A DNA stretch of 64,000 nucleotides from Pyrus communis (Eukaryota > Streptophyta > Magnoliopsida > Rosales > Rosaceae), in the NCBI RefSeq assembly GCF_963583255.1, contig NC_084806.1, positions 27,190,735 to 27,254,734 of the forward strand, read 5' to 3'. Position numbers and translations under genes: made by a program. Positions 1-10,143 of the stretch are shown piece after piece (positions within the stretch are counted from its first letter, which is position 1; every line of letters begins with the position of its first letter). The notes under the pieces were generated by a model, which had not been told where the DNA came from, searched no databases, and saw only the letters and a list, made by a program, of their open reading frames with translations.

Positions 1-291
1 GGAAGCCCCGGAGATGGCTTTGAACCCGGTTTCGTGCAATCCGGGTCGGGTTCTGGAGCCGGATTCGTGAGGGGGCGAGAAGCGGAGGGAGTTGGAAGGG
101 GAAATGAAGCGATCCGACTGAGTAGGAGAGAGAAAGCGAGCTGAGGAGCGGACGTAGCAGAAAGAGTGGCCTAGGGTTTCGTCCAGGGGCTCGGACGCCG
201 CGAAGACAACGTCGTTATGGTCCGGGTGGTGGTGGTTGGTCCGGTGAACCGGCCGGAAGCAGGCGGAGAGGGTGGAGACTCCACTTCCCAT
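1..291 (-). CDS. PLL1: POLTERGEIST-like protein phosphatase 2C, N-terminal 97 codons (cut by window edge)
   Basis: Reading leftwards from an ATG at 291-289, the frame stays open for 97 codons to the window edge. It opens MGSGVSTLSACFRP and continues with EPLDETLGHSFCYVRSS, a block diagnostic of the plant POL/PLL subfamily of PP2C phosphatases. Then come SPTQSDRFISPS and SPPHE, closest to my memory of PLL1, and GFKAISGAS at the edge. Family members are about 650-860 residues and act at the plasma membrane downstream of CLAVATA-type receptor kinases in meristem and vascular stem-cell control. Gly2 with Ser nearby fits the N-myristoylation and acylation site known for POL and PLL1. The catalytic domain lies outside the window. 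A TATA box and a TC-rich leader sit upstream at expected distances. Subfamily is confident; the exact paralogue is less so. Confidence 0.88.
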   Translation of the reverse strand, partial: MGSGVSTLSACFRPVHRTNHHHPDHNDVVFAASEPLDETLGHSFCYVRSSARFLSPTQSDRFISPSNSLRFSPPHESGSRTRPGLHETGFKAISGAS

Positions 292-296
292 CACAT
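289..296 (-). promoter_or_regulatory. Start-stop upstream ORF (AUG-UGA) overlapping the phosphatase start
   Basis: On the minus strand the leader reads ATGTGATGG: an ATG at 296-294 followed at once by TGA at 293-291, whose final A is the first base of the main ATG at 291-289. A minimal AUG-stop ORF this close to the main start can tune initiation or cause ribosome pausing in plants (the NIP5;1 AUG-UAA element is the known example). Function here is inferred only. Confidence 0.6.
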
Positions 297-417
297 TTGA
301 GTCGCGTCCGCTGTTTGGCTACCGAGAAAATTGTCCCCTACACGATTTTCCGGCAAAGCTCAACAACCCAAATAACACCATTAAAAAAAACGAAAATAAA
401 CAAAAAAGAAAGAAGCT

Positions 418-457
418 GAGAGAGAGAGAGAGAGAGAGTGGCAGTGATTTTATATAG
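418..457 (-). promoter_or_regulatory. Core promoter of the PP2C gene: TATA box and TC-rich leader
   Basis: The minus strand carries CTATATAAAA (457-448). About 10-40 bases downstream begins a TC dinucleotide run (plus-strand GA run, about 418-438), a common start of plant 5' leaders. This would give a 5'UTR of roughly 120-130 bases before the ATG at 291. Confidence 0.6.
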
Positions 458-1180
458 TAGTTGAGTAGACTGACTGGCCTCGATTTTGTAGAGAGAGGAA
501 GACTTTGTCTCTCTAAAAATAATTTTATTAATTTTTAAATATTTTTAAATTGGTGATATTTGAATTTTAATTTTTTGTTGTTGGGTGCAGTTGTTGGCTC
601 TTGTTTGACGGTTACACCTGGCGCCTAGCAAAGCAGAAACGGCGAGTGCTGGTTTGGAGTACCTGCCACGTCGGAAGACACGTGGAACTGCTGTGATTGG
701 CAATAGCGATTAGGGAAAGCAAGCGGGAGGAGTCAGACAGAAAGCGGTGGTGGGAGTAGGACTGTTCACTCACCGCAGGGTCAATGTGGAAAACCGAGGT
801 TGGATTAAAAGGGTTATCTTGCGGGGGTGCTTTTGTCCTTTTCTCGGTTTGGATTTTCGGACACCCCCCAGCCCAAGGCCCAATCTCGGTTGACCACTAC
901 TTTTCTGTTTTTATCTTAAATTACCATTCTGCCCCTGGTATTCTCTTTATTTGTTATTCTTAATACAGACGAGCAAACCTGTTTTGTGTTGTTGGGGAAT
1001 CGCGATGCAATTAATGATGTGAGAAACATTTTCAGTTTCAGAAGGGGTATGTTAATGTTCGTGTATAGCTGCAACTGATGAGCCTATTAAATTATTAATT
1101 AAATTGATATGGTCCTATCAAGTGACGGAGCTACGTCCCTACAAATTCTGGAACTTTAGTCCTTTTTTCTACTTTGTGCA
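458..1180. other. Upstream region of the PP2C gene; no gene seen
   Basis: No coding frame with plausible composition. The stretch nearest the gene (600-860) is GC-richer than its surroundings and contains CACGTGG (680-686), a G-box-like motif; beyond about 900 it becomes AT-rich intergenic DNA. Confidence 0.5.
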
Positions 1181-1189
1181 AGCATTTTA

Positions 1190-1300
1190 ACAATCGAGCA
1201 TGTGACTTATTGGCTGGTGTGGTTTTTCAATTCTGCGTGTCCATGGTTCGAGACTTGCTATGATAACATTATTTAGATTTTTTTAAAATTGAAAAAATAA
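1190..1300 (+). repeat. Possible tRNA-derived SINE fragment
   Basis: A box-A-like stretch (TTGGCTGGTGTGG, about 1209) is followed about 45 bases on by a box-B-like GGTTCGAGACT (about 1245) and then an AT-rich tail. This matches the layout of the tRNA-like head of a SINE, but the head is diverged and I could not find duplicated flanks. Confidence 0.25.
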
Positions 1301-1324
1301 CACTACCCTTATAATTTGCCTTAG

Positions 1325-1490
1325 TTTTTAGAGAATTTTAACGAAATACTCCTGGTACTGTTCACTTTTAACGAAAAATCACATTTTTACCTTTCCTTAG
1401 TACTATTTACTACACCTTTATTTGTCATTTTTCATTAAAACTAAAGTTTTTTTTAGTTTTTCGTTAGTTTTTCTTAATTTTTACCATAAT
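1325..1490. repeat. Short interspersed repeat, copy 1 (GGTACTGTTCACTT family)
   Basis: Contains the string GGTACTGTTCACTTTTAACG followed by repeated 'actatt' and 'ttcattaaaact' modules. The same order of modules occurs at about 37125-37262 and 42598-42770, so this is an interspersed family of about 150-170 bases. No terminal repeats were resolved. Confidence 0.5.
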
Positions 1491-1813
1491 AAAACTAAAC
1501 TCTTTTAAAAAAAAAAAAAAAAACTAAGCTCTTTTTTTTTTTTCCGCTATAATTAGCCTTATGTTTTAACATATGAAATCATACACTCCTTTTTTAGCTA
1601 GTTGATATAAAACAAATGCTCATACAATCTAGAGCAGGATCTTATTTTAAACAACGACTTTAAATTTTTGTTCGAATCTAATGTGTTAAATCTTTTTTAA
1701 TCAAAGCTCGTAAACAAGTTTTGATTTATAATATAATCATTTCAATACTAGGTTTTCATACAAAATTTAAAGCTCCACCCTTCTTGTTAGATTAAAATTT
1801 TCCATGCCAATAC

Positions 1814-1844
<31 letters not shown>

Positions 1845-2479
1845 TTTAATTTTTTCCCCCATTAGTGATATTGCAATCTTTCGTATGGCTTAAAGGCCCT
1901 TCATAATCTAGTTTTCTAGCTCCACCACTAGTACTATTGACATGCCCAACCCTGATATTCTCCAAACACCAGGGTAGGCACTTGCTGGCCAACACCCGAA
2001 GATGACAAAGCAATATTAGGATGCATGAGAACTAAGAACAATAAACATAAATAAAACTTGTAAAATTGATTATAATGAATATGCATTTGTGGAATGTGTT
2101 CAGAGCATATAACTAAACCGAGACACTAAAAATGAATAACATAAAATTGAATGAACAAGGAGATGGATCCTACACCTAGAGGACTCGAAGATGCCGATGC
2201 GGGAGTGCCTTGACACTGGGATTGTATGCCTCAAATCTAAGTCCGAAGTGGGGTGCAAAACAAAACATGAGTGGACCAAATTTATATATAAGTAATATTG
2301 AAACAGTTATTCATCAATGTAATAACCCCCAAAGTTTAGGAAAGCTCAATAGTATAATATGTAACAGGTTTCCGAAAACCCTAGCATGTCATAAAACCCT
2401 TGCGTAAAACATATATCGTATATAATATGCTAGCAGTGTTATCATAATCGACCAAAGCCGCTACATCACCTGACCACAG

Positions 2480-2660
2480 CTAAATATAAATATCTTTCGG
2501 CCGAAGCCATATATAAGTATCTTTCGGCCGAAGCCAAACATAAATATCTTCCAGCTGAAGCTATATATAAGTATCTTCTGGCCGAAGTCATCTACAAACG
2601 CCTGACCGAAGCCAAATATAAATATCTTCCAGCCGAAGCCACCAACCTATGCCTAGCGAA

Positions 2661-2668
<8 letters not shown>
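2480..2668. repeat. Internal minisatellite of copy 1 (about 31-33 bp unit)
   Basis: About six imperfect units of the type 'aaatataaatatctttcggc' plus 'cgaagcc', each containing the palindrome TTCGGCCGAA or a decayed form. It begins about 540 bases from the TGACATG end of the element, the same relative place as unrelated minisatellites in its sister copies. Confidence 0.75.
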
Positions 2669-2707
<39 letters not shown>

Positions 2708-2770
2708 TTCGCCCGTAGGCAGTATCGTTTAATAACCACTAAGTAAGCACATAAAGACATAAACATAATA

Positions 2771-2812
<42 letters not shown>
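2663..2812. repeat. Two (TA)n microsatellites
   Basis: Pure TA runs at about 2663-2705 and 2777-2812 lie directly after the minisatellite. They generate spurious Ile/Tyr-rich reading frames. Confidence 0.9.
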
Positions 2813-2816
<4 letters not shown>

Positions 2817-4127
2817 AAAATCGGAGCTCAGTAACTAAAATGCCATATCGCAAAACCACATTCATAAGTAGGTATATAGTCATCAATCATATATACCACA
2901 AAGAATGTAAAGTCAATAAAGCATGATAATATAACCTAAAGTGTAAATCTAATTTACTCATAAACGTTTCATAAAACATAGCCATTAAATCATACTTTTC
3001 ATGTATACATTTCTAATAGTAAAATATGCATTTTAGAAGGGGTCCACTCACCGATATTTTTCCGTCAAAGAGCCATGCAAACAAGAGAGGACGGAAACGC
3101 CATACACAAATGCACCTAAGCACATAAAGGTACCAATTAATAAAACTATATCATAAAGATTGAATTTCGGGAAACGAACGCCATAAACAGATTCAGGACG
3201 TTGAAAAACATAAAGGGGGGACCTAGGGTACGCACCGATTTGGGCCGCAGGACAGTTGGTCGGAAAAGTCGTTGGCGCCACCATCACAATACCTCCGGTA
3301 GAGGCATGTGTGCTCCACGTAACGGCCAAGACAGGCTCACACACGGACCACGCGCGCTAACCAGGGTTCTAAGATGGGCCGGTTCAGCTGGGTTGGCCCG
3401 AGGGTAATTGGATCGCAAGGTTGGGCTTAGGGTAATTGGGTTTGGGCCTAGGTTCTAGGCTGGGTTTCACATTTGGGTTGGGCTTTGGGTTAGAGCCTGT
3501 AGCCTGGCCCAAGGGTTTGAGCTCAAATTGGGGTACGGTTTTGGGCTATCGAGTCAAGTTGACCCAATTTCAGGCGGGTTTCAACGGAGAAGAAAGCCGA
3601 AGCTTCCCAAGATTCGTTCAACCCCAAAACTTAACCAAAACACGTCATGCAATATACCAAAATGAAGCCCAAGGAATAAGGAAGAGATTCATACCAGTGA
3701 GAGGTTGATAGGTGGACAGAGTTGGCCAAAAAACAGATTGCAAGGCACGGCAATCTCGTCGGAAACGGGGGAAGGTATTCCCGAGGTGTTCTTCATCCAA
3801 AAACCACAAAACTACTAAAAAATGTCTCAAACTCACTTCTAAGCACGATCAAAGGGGTTTTAGGAGCTTACCATGGTCAGAGATACCACGAACTACGTCG
3901 AAGCTTGTCAGAGTTCGATTTGAACAGTTCAAGTGACACGGTTCTGTGAGGGGGAAGGAAAATGAGGTATCTTGAGAGAGGGCTGAGGGGACCAAAAAGG
4001 AAATGGGCCAAGTGGCACACAATTTAAGATCCAAAAAGCACCAATTCAAAATATCTAGCCTAATCCCAATGAAATTACCAAAATGCCCTTTCATTCCGTA
4101 AATTCCGGAACGGGTCATCACAACTAT

Positions 4128-5100
4128 CTCTTTGTTTTTTTTTTTTTTTTTTTTTTTATCAAACACCACTGGTCCTATCTATATCTTCAACTTGTAGTCA
4201 ATGGTCAAATCTACATCCATATTTAACTTCATTTCAATCAAATTCTGATTTGAAAGTGCTTTTAAAATGATTAAAGGTAATTTTGGTGAAAATGTTTTTT
4301 CAAGCGAATATTGTAAAAAGTACTTGAAGTGCTTCCTACAAAAAAAGACATAATCAATGCTTCGTGCAAAAAGCATTTTAGTTGCTTTTAGAATTCAAAA
4401 ATATTTTCTATGAAAAGCTTTCGGTCATTTTAAAATGACTTCCCAACAAGTCAAAATTCAACTTTCTTGTAATTTTAGACATATTCCTTCACTTATTTTG
4501 GTTTTAGTTGTCTCTAAAACATAAGGGTATATATGTACTAGTATTTCTTAAGGTGGATCAATATACATCATCAATGATCACTGTTAATGCTCAAGTCAAT
4601 AAAAAATTTAGAATGACCCTACGTCTTACAGTAGAACATAAACTTAACTAGTTACTCAACACACATGATATCACACATCCATGAAATTGATTTTAAAATG
4701 ATAGCCAATTAATAACAATTAACTAGTTCATTGAATATGGCATTAAATTAAAATGATTCGAAGACTTCAAAACTTGAAGAAAGAATTTTCAAGACAATGT
4801 CAAATACCAACTATTATTATTATTATTATTATTATTTTGGAAACTAATACCAACTATTATTATATTACCATTAACCACTTCAATTGTGGTTTCTCTTTGT
4901 AAAACTCATTTTCAAAGAAAGTAAGAGTTTAAAAGCTTAGCTAGCAAAACCTATATCAATTTTGCCACGAAAAATGTTTTGAAAAAAAGTACGATAATAT
5001 TAAGCTTGATATAGAATACGTACAAGATAGTAGGATAAGGTGCACATTTAAGGGGCTTCGATAAAAATCTTGCCGGAGATTTTAATCCGGTCAAAGAGAA
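4128..5100. other. AT-rich intergenic stretch; no gene seen
   Basis: Contains a T-rich run at about 4134-4157 and an (ATT)n microsatellite at 4811-4836. No reading frame with protein-like composition and no clear repeat boundaries were seen. Confidence 0.5.
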
Positions 5101-5104
5101 AAAC

Positions 5105-5535
5105 GTCTCGCACCAGTAAAATTACATAGTTAATTATCCTCTATCAAGAGGTCCAAAATTACATCCGGAGGTTTCTCAAACCAAATTCGTTTGTGATCGA
5201 AGGCAATACCCCATTGCGCCAATCTGTGAGTATAACCTTGTTTGCCCCTCTAGGAGCATGTCTTGCTCTGACCTGTGGAGTAGACCTTAAGAAAAATCTT
5301 GCCTCATTAACTACATTGCCCCACAATGAAGTATCATCCTCTGCCTGCAAGTTTAAAGCAGCATCACCCTCTAATTCCAACTGCTCCTTTTGCATATCTT
5401 TCACCATCGTGATTGACCGCAAGCGCTGCCTCCAATTCTGCCAACCATGGTCAAGCTATATGGTGCAGATGCATCGCTAATGCCGCCAAAAATCTTCCCT
5501 CCTCACTTTTGATTACTACTCCAATTCCTCCCTTG
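5105..5535 (-). pseudogene. RNase H-like (RVT_3 type) pseudogene fragment
   Basis: On the minus strand, frames split by indels and stops show the landmarks of a plant RNase H (RVT_3) domain. They begin with GIGVVIKSEEGRFLAAL near 5530-5480, followed by AELEAALA, then LWGNVVNEARFFL, then RHAPRGANKV. After a frameshift near 5235 comes HRLAQWGIAFDHKRIWFEKP, ending LLIEDN and a stop near 5108. The A-E-L motif and the R..AN...H.LA tail are the family signature. Such domains occur in LINE retrotransposons and in stand-alone plant genes. The in-frame stops and frameshifts show it is dead. Confidence 0.65.
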
Positions 5536-5815
5536 TTATCCTTATCCTTTCATGCCACGAAAAATATTTCAATACCCAGCCTGTGACAATCGTACATTTT
5601 TCATTTTTTGACACCTATCTTATCACTTAACAAGAACTTAACTTCGTTACCTTTGAAAAAAAAAAACCCACCGGCTTATCCCGTCGGCAAACCTCAAATC
5701 GTCTCCCACCAATAGAGATCAGTTCTCTAGATTATCAATGCAATTGATTGCAAATTGAACTCTTGAAATCGCCAAGTTGTGAGCGCCATCAAATAGAAGA
5801 CGGCGACAACACCTA
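5536..5815. other. No gene seen
   Basis: AT-rich filler between two pseudogene fragments, with a short A-run near 5655. Nothing assignable was recognised. Confidence 0.4.
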
Positions 5816-6095
5816 CACTAAACTGAAGTATTCACTGGATCTGGGAGTGACAGAGTACTCAACATCGACGGTGGTCTTGGTGTAGAGGAGGAAGAGGGCG
5901 GTGAGCTTTGAGTAGAGCATCTTACCGCGCAACTTGTTGGGCTTGGCGTCAATAACGACGGAGCTTGTCGGCGAGGTCTTGGTTGAGGATGACCTTGGTG
6001 ATTGCCATTCTGATGCTTCCGGTGCCGATGACAAAGACATTGGTGTGGCGTTTGTAGTGGAGGGAGCGGCGGAGCTGGAGGAGTTGTGTGCATTG
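5816..6095 (-). pseudogene. L-lactate dehydrogenase pseudogene fragment (NAD-binding N-terminal part)
   Basis: On the minus strand, one frame reads NVFVIGTGSIRMAI then ILNQDLADKL. After a frameshift a second frame reads VVIDAKPNKLRGKML and then VEYSVT. This matches, in order, the Rossmann-fold start of plant L-lactate dehydrogenase (xVIGTGNVGMAIAQTILTQDL, the VDA.P.KLRGEMLDLQ segment and the SVDYSVTAGSD segment). The third glycine of the GxGxxG motif is replaced by Arg, a frameshift separates the two parts, and the sequence stops being LDH-like at the YSVT position. It is therefore a dead fragment of about 90 codons with no introns in this stretch. The family call is from conserved motifs; no alignment was run. 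Confidence 0.7.
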
Positions 6096-6099
6096 TTGA

Positions 6100-7212
6100 G
6101 TTATTGAGTTGTGAATTTATGGTGATATGCTTTGTTTGTTGCAGAGGGGGTTGTCACGTGAGAGAATTTTTTTTTTAATTTTTAAATTTTTTGTAAGTTA
6201 ACTCCCTTAACTTGCTGTTAAGTGATGGGACAAGTGTCCAAAAACCATGGTTGTCACAAGCTGGGCATTTGACATTTTCGGCACCTAAACTCCTGATGTT
6301 TGTGGGGCCACTCTATAAGAGATACTTTGATAACCAAACGATATCCAGCAGCTCTTACAAAAAATTATTTGTTTCTAATTTATAAATTTTCATGTTTATA
6401 ATCAGAATTGTTCATATAATAAATTTCTATAAAGATTATCTTAGAAAAATTCAATTAACATAAATGTCGTTTAATTATTGAACAACATAAAAATAGATGG
6501 ACAAAAATAGTAAAATCATTACAGCTCTATCTATTTGCTACAGTTAACTGACTAAACGACTTTAGTTCTTGACAAAACAAAAAAAAAAACAACCTTAGTT
6601 GTAATTCATTTTTTGCAAAGATGATCTCTACATAGTGATTTATAATATAAATAGTTTCGAATATAAGCACAAAATTATGTGAGTCGGGCATGAAGAATTT
6701 TGAGTAGGAATTCCTACTCATCCTTACGTAGCCAAACATTGTTCACTCCATAAAACTCGATCAAGTCTCGCTTAACTAACGAACGGTTATAGCAGTTCCA
6801 CTGCTCTTCACTCCATAATTTATTTTCTATAAATACCTAACCATGTTCTTCCAACCTTACACTACATTTCAATATTTTCAAATACTTTCGACCAATCTTT
6901 TATTATTATCTGAAATTAAAAATAAAGTTATCTTTTATTATTTAAATAATAATAATATTTTAATACGAATTGCCTGAGCAATTCAGTTTAGGTGTGGAGA
7001 TCCACTAAAGACGGTTACTGTTCACTTGGGGGAATTGAATTGCCTATTGTGCAGGGGCTTGTTAGGGGTGGAATTACTCTTAAAGTTTGGTAACAAGTTT
7101 GTCAAAACTATTTACGTGGAACAAATGAACCGATTGTTGAGATATGTGTCACATAAGTGTCTGTGACTGATAAACTGATAAAACCAATCCTTTAGCAACA
7201 ATGAGACTTACT
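6100..7212. other. AT-rich intergenic stretch; no gene seen
   Basis: No protein-like frame. Simple A- and T-rich runs only (for example near 6165 and 6580). Confidence 0.45.
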
Positions 7213-8100
7213 TGTGTTGTAACGACCCGTCCTTAAATATTATGGTTTTTATAATTTTAACTTGAATTTACAAAAATACCCCTAACGAGGAAAGCGTTGA
7301 CTTCTGTTGACTCTCGTTCTATGAAATGTAGTGTGAGAACCCGAAATTTTTTTAATTAGTTAGTGGTGCAAGTGTATAATTTAACTCTCAAATTTATATA
7401 GTTAGACTAATATGTAAATTGGTCTATATGTTTGAGATTCATTATATATAATATATACTATATACTTTTGACAAAAAGGACAAATACAATATTTTGTTGT
7501 TATTAATTTATATTTTTTATATTTGTTTCTTTCTTCTGGACGATGACTCCAATAAGGAGTCCAATCTCCTTTTCTCAAATCCACCGTAGTCTGAAAAGGG
7601 GGAAAATGCCCTAGCTTTTTCTCTCTTCAAATTTCAGAAGCAAGAAATAAGTTTTGTCTTTGGGTCTTCAATTCCATACTTATCTAGAGTCAAATTGGAG
7701 TAGCCACCAAGTAATTCATGAGATAAGTTTGTTTTTATTTCCTTATGACTGTACAATTGAGCTTGTGATTTCCATGCCTCTTTCTCTCTTACCACCACGT
7801 AAGAATTTAAAATCAGGAGGTGTGTTATTTTCATTTGCTAGGATTTTCATCTCAATCTAGTTGCCATGTGGTAGTCAGGTGAATCCTCCTCTTACTGCTA
7901 GCAAGCAGGAGGTGTTCAATTTATGTGGCTTGGTGGCTTGTGTCACCTGAGTGCTAGTTCCAGGAGAACTTGTGGAGTCTATGGAAGCAGGAGGTGGAGG
8001 TCTAAGAAGTAGATGATGAAGAGTCTAGAGTTAGGCATCATGATTGTTAGGATAAGTAAGATTTTTTTTGTTTAGCAAGTTAAAAAGAAATAAAAACCTG

Positions 8101-8110
8101 TATAAATAGG
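8101..8110 (+). promoter_or_regulatory. TATA box of the family-B LTR
   Basis: TATAAATAGG preceded by an A-rich stretch. The Athila element inserted 11-12 bases downstream, i.e. between this TATA box and the expected transcription start. Confidence 0.5.
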
Positions 8111-8121
8111 AAGTTAGCAGT

Positions 8122-10008
8122 TGATAGGAGCATTTTCATGCGACTTAAATGGCTTGTTCTCGTGCATTTACGTTATGTTTCTTTAGTTATTTTAGTACTT
8201 TAAGCTATTTTCGTGTGTTTGTAGGTCGAAAGGGCTAAAGGAGCAAAAAGATGCATTTTGGAGACTTTTGGAGCACTTTTGGGCTAAGGACGGATAGCTT
8301 ATGCTTGAAGCCAAAGTGTTGGACGAAATTGAAGACCTAATTGGAGCCAAAGTGTTGGAACCTTGTTCTCTTTAGTTTTAGGACATTTAAACCTTTCCTA
8401 ATCCCAATCATGCCATGCATAACACACATCCATTCTAACACATTGTCATTGCACATGCATTTCCTTCATTAGTTAACCCACATGCACTTATCACTTATCA
8501 TCACCACATATCATATCACTTAATCACTTATCACTTATCATCACCACTTAACCACTTATCATATCATAACCACATATCATATCACATGCACTTATCACTT
8601 AACATATCATCCACCTACTTCACCTACAACATCCACCTACTTCACCTACAACATCCACTTCACCTACAACATCCACCTACTTCACCTACAAATGACATAG
8701 CCATATGTTCCCTCCACTACTCCTATAAATACCCTTGCATTCATTCATTCATGGACATCTCATTTTTCATACACAACACACCACAAACACTTCCATCTTC
8801 TCCCTAGCCGTGAGTCTCTCCATTTTCTGCACCATTCCCTTCCCTTTCTCCTCCATTTCTTCCATTTCCATAATCCCCCAATCCATTCAACACACCAACA
8901 ACATCCCTTAGTCCTTGTGCTACAACGAAGACGAAGAGAAGAAGGCCTAAACGTTCATACAATTCACGTTTGAGTTGTTGGAATGTTTACGCGTTTCTTT
9001 GATTTCAATGTTTAAATTCAATTCTCTTTGTTTTGTAATGGAAGAGAAGAGTGCCTAAACGTTCATACAATTCAAGTTTGAGTTGTTGGAATGTTTAGGT
9101 GTTTCTTTGATTTCAAAGTTATGAGGAACTAAACCCTTTTTGGCTAGGGGTGATTTCAATACCATGTTTATTTATGTGATATGAATTGATGAATTCCGGT
9201 TATGAACTCTTGATTCGTGAATGCAATTGGCTTAACTATTTGATGATTAACTTATTTGTGTTTGTTGATTGAGGGTCGACACTTAATTAGCATGCATGAA
9301 TATGTGGCTAAAGTTTAAGAAGGTTTCACATAATCGTTACTAACTTATACTTGAAAGTAGTGAAGGTCGCTTGTCACGATCGCGTTAAGTTTAATTCTTA
9401 GCATGAGTAACATGATGTCATAGTTACAAATGCTTTGTCAATGCTTATGGTTTTCATTATTCTTAATGATCTTCGATTGTATCTCTATTATGATGACATG
9501 TAGGGAACTTTTGAGAATGTTTTGGGTTGTCGAATGATGCCATCCAATCCAATAATATAAGGAAAATCTAAGGGTTAACTAGTGATGTCACGGTTAATTT
9601 GGGGCATTGTCGTTCATAATTCAATGAAGGAATAACTGGAAATTGATTCATATGCATAAATATCATGTGTAGAGAAAGAACCCTTAGCTAGCTTCCCATC
9701 CATTCATTTCCGTCAAATCCATATTTACAATTTGTTTTGTTTCCAAGTATTCATTTTAGTTTAAATTCGTCCAAATCCAATTCCCCCCCCTATTTCGTTG
9801 AAGTCTTAGTCTTAATCTTTCTTATTTTTAGTTTTGCTTTCTTCGAGCATTAAATAGTGTTTTATATTGTGTTTTTATGTTTTTAAGTCAATTTAGAAGG
9901 TTTTAGCAAGCCCTCCTAATCCCCGGTCTAGAACGATCCCTCACTTATCCATTCTACTACAATTGTCAAACGAGGGTTTAATTTGAGTGTCAAGTAATTC
10001 TCGCATCA
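8122..10008 (+). repeat. Athila 5' LTR
   Basis: 1887 bp, TG...CA. It contains a tandem-repeat zone (about 8485-8695) made of 'cacttatcactt' and 'atccacctacttcacctaca' units, a TATA box CTATAAATA at 8723-8731, and a duplicated 'cctaaacgttcatacaattca' motif near 8947 and 9054. A 73-codon frame inside it is repeated identically in the 3' LTR and is not considered coding. Confidence 0.95.
8723..8731 (+). promoter_or_regulatory. TATA box of the Athila LTR
   Basis: CTATAAATA, 601 bases into the LTR, preceded by pyrimidine-rich sequence. The same box is at 20743-20751 in the 3' LTR. Confidence 0.7.
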
Positions 10009-10013
10009 AATTT

Positions 10014-10031
10014 TGGCGCCGTTGCCGGGGA
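10014..10031 (+). promoter_or_regulatory. Primer binding site for tRNA-Asp
   Basis: TGGCGCCGTTGCCGGGGA, five bases after the LTR, is complementary to the 3' end of plant tRNA-Asp. This is the primer used by Athila elements. Confidence 0.9.
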
Positions 10032-10143
10032 TTAGCAACTTTGCTAATCCCTTGTCTTTATTTTTATAATTTTTTTGTTTTTCGTGCATTCTTATGTCAG
10101 ATTCTTAGTTTGTTTGTTTCCTTGTTTTTTTTAGGTACTGTGT

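Larger units (their letters stand above)
1938..4122 (-). mobile_element. Solo-LTR-like element, family A copy 1 (2185 bp, TSD ACTAT)
   Basis: The element begins TGACATGCCC and ends GGGTCATCACA, so it has TG...CA termini with a short imperfect inverted repeat. It is flanked by the five-base duplication ACTAT (1933-1937 and 4123-4127). TG...CA ends plus a 5-bp duplication and no coding capacity point to a solo LTR. The left end aligns with the left end of the 22757-25368 element and with the reversed right end of 7218-28825; the right ends also align (the 'CGGGT..TCACA' end preceded by an 'AAAATGCCC' stretch). Long LTRs of 2-3 kb are typical of Tekay/Del-type chromoviruses, but that class assignment is inference. 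Strand is by analogy with the element at 7332, which carries a plus-strand TATA box. Confidence 0.75.
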
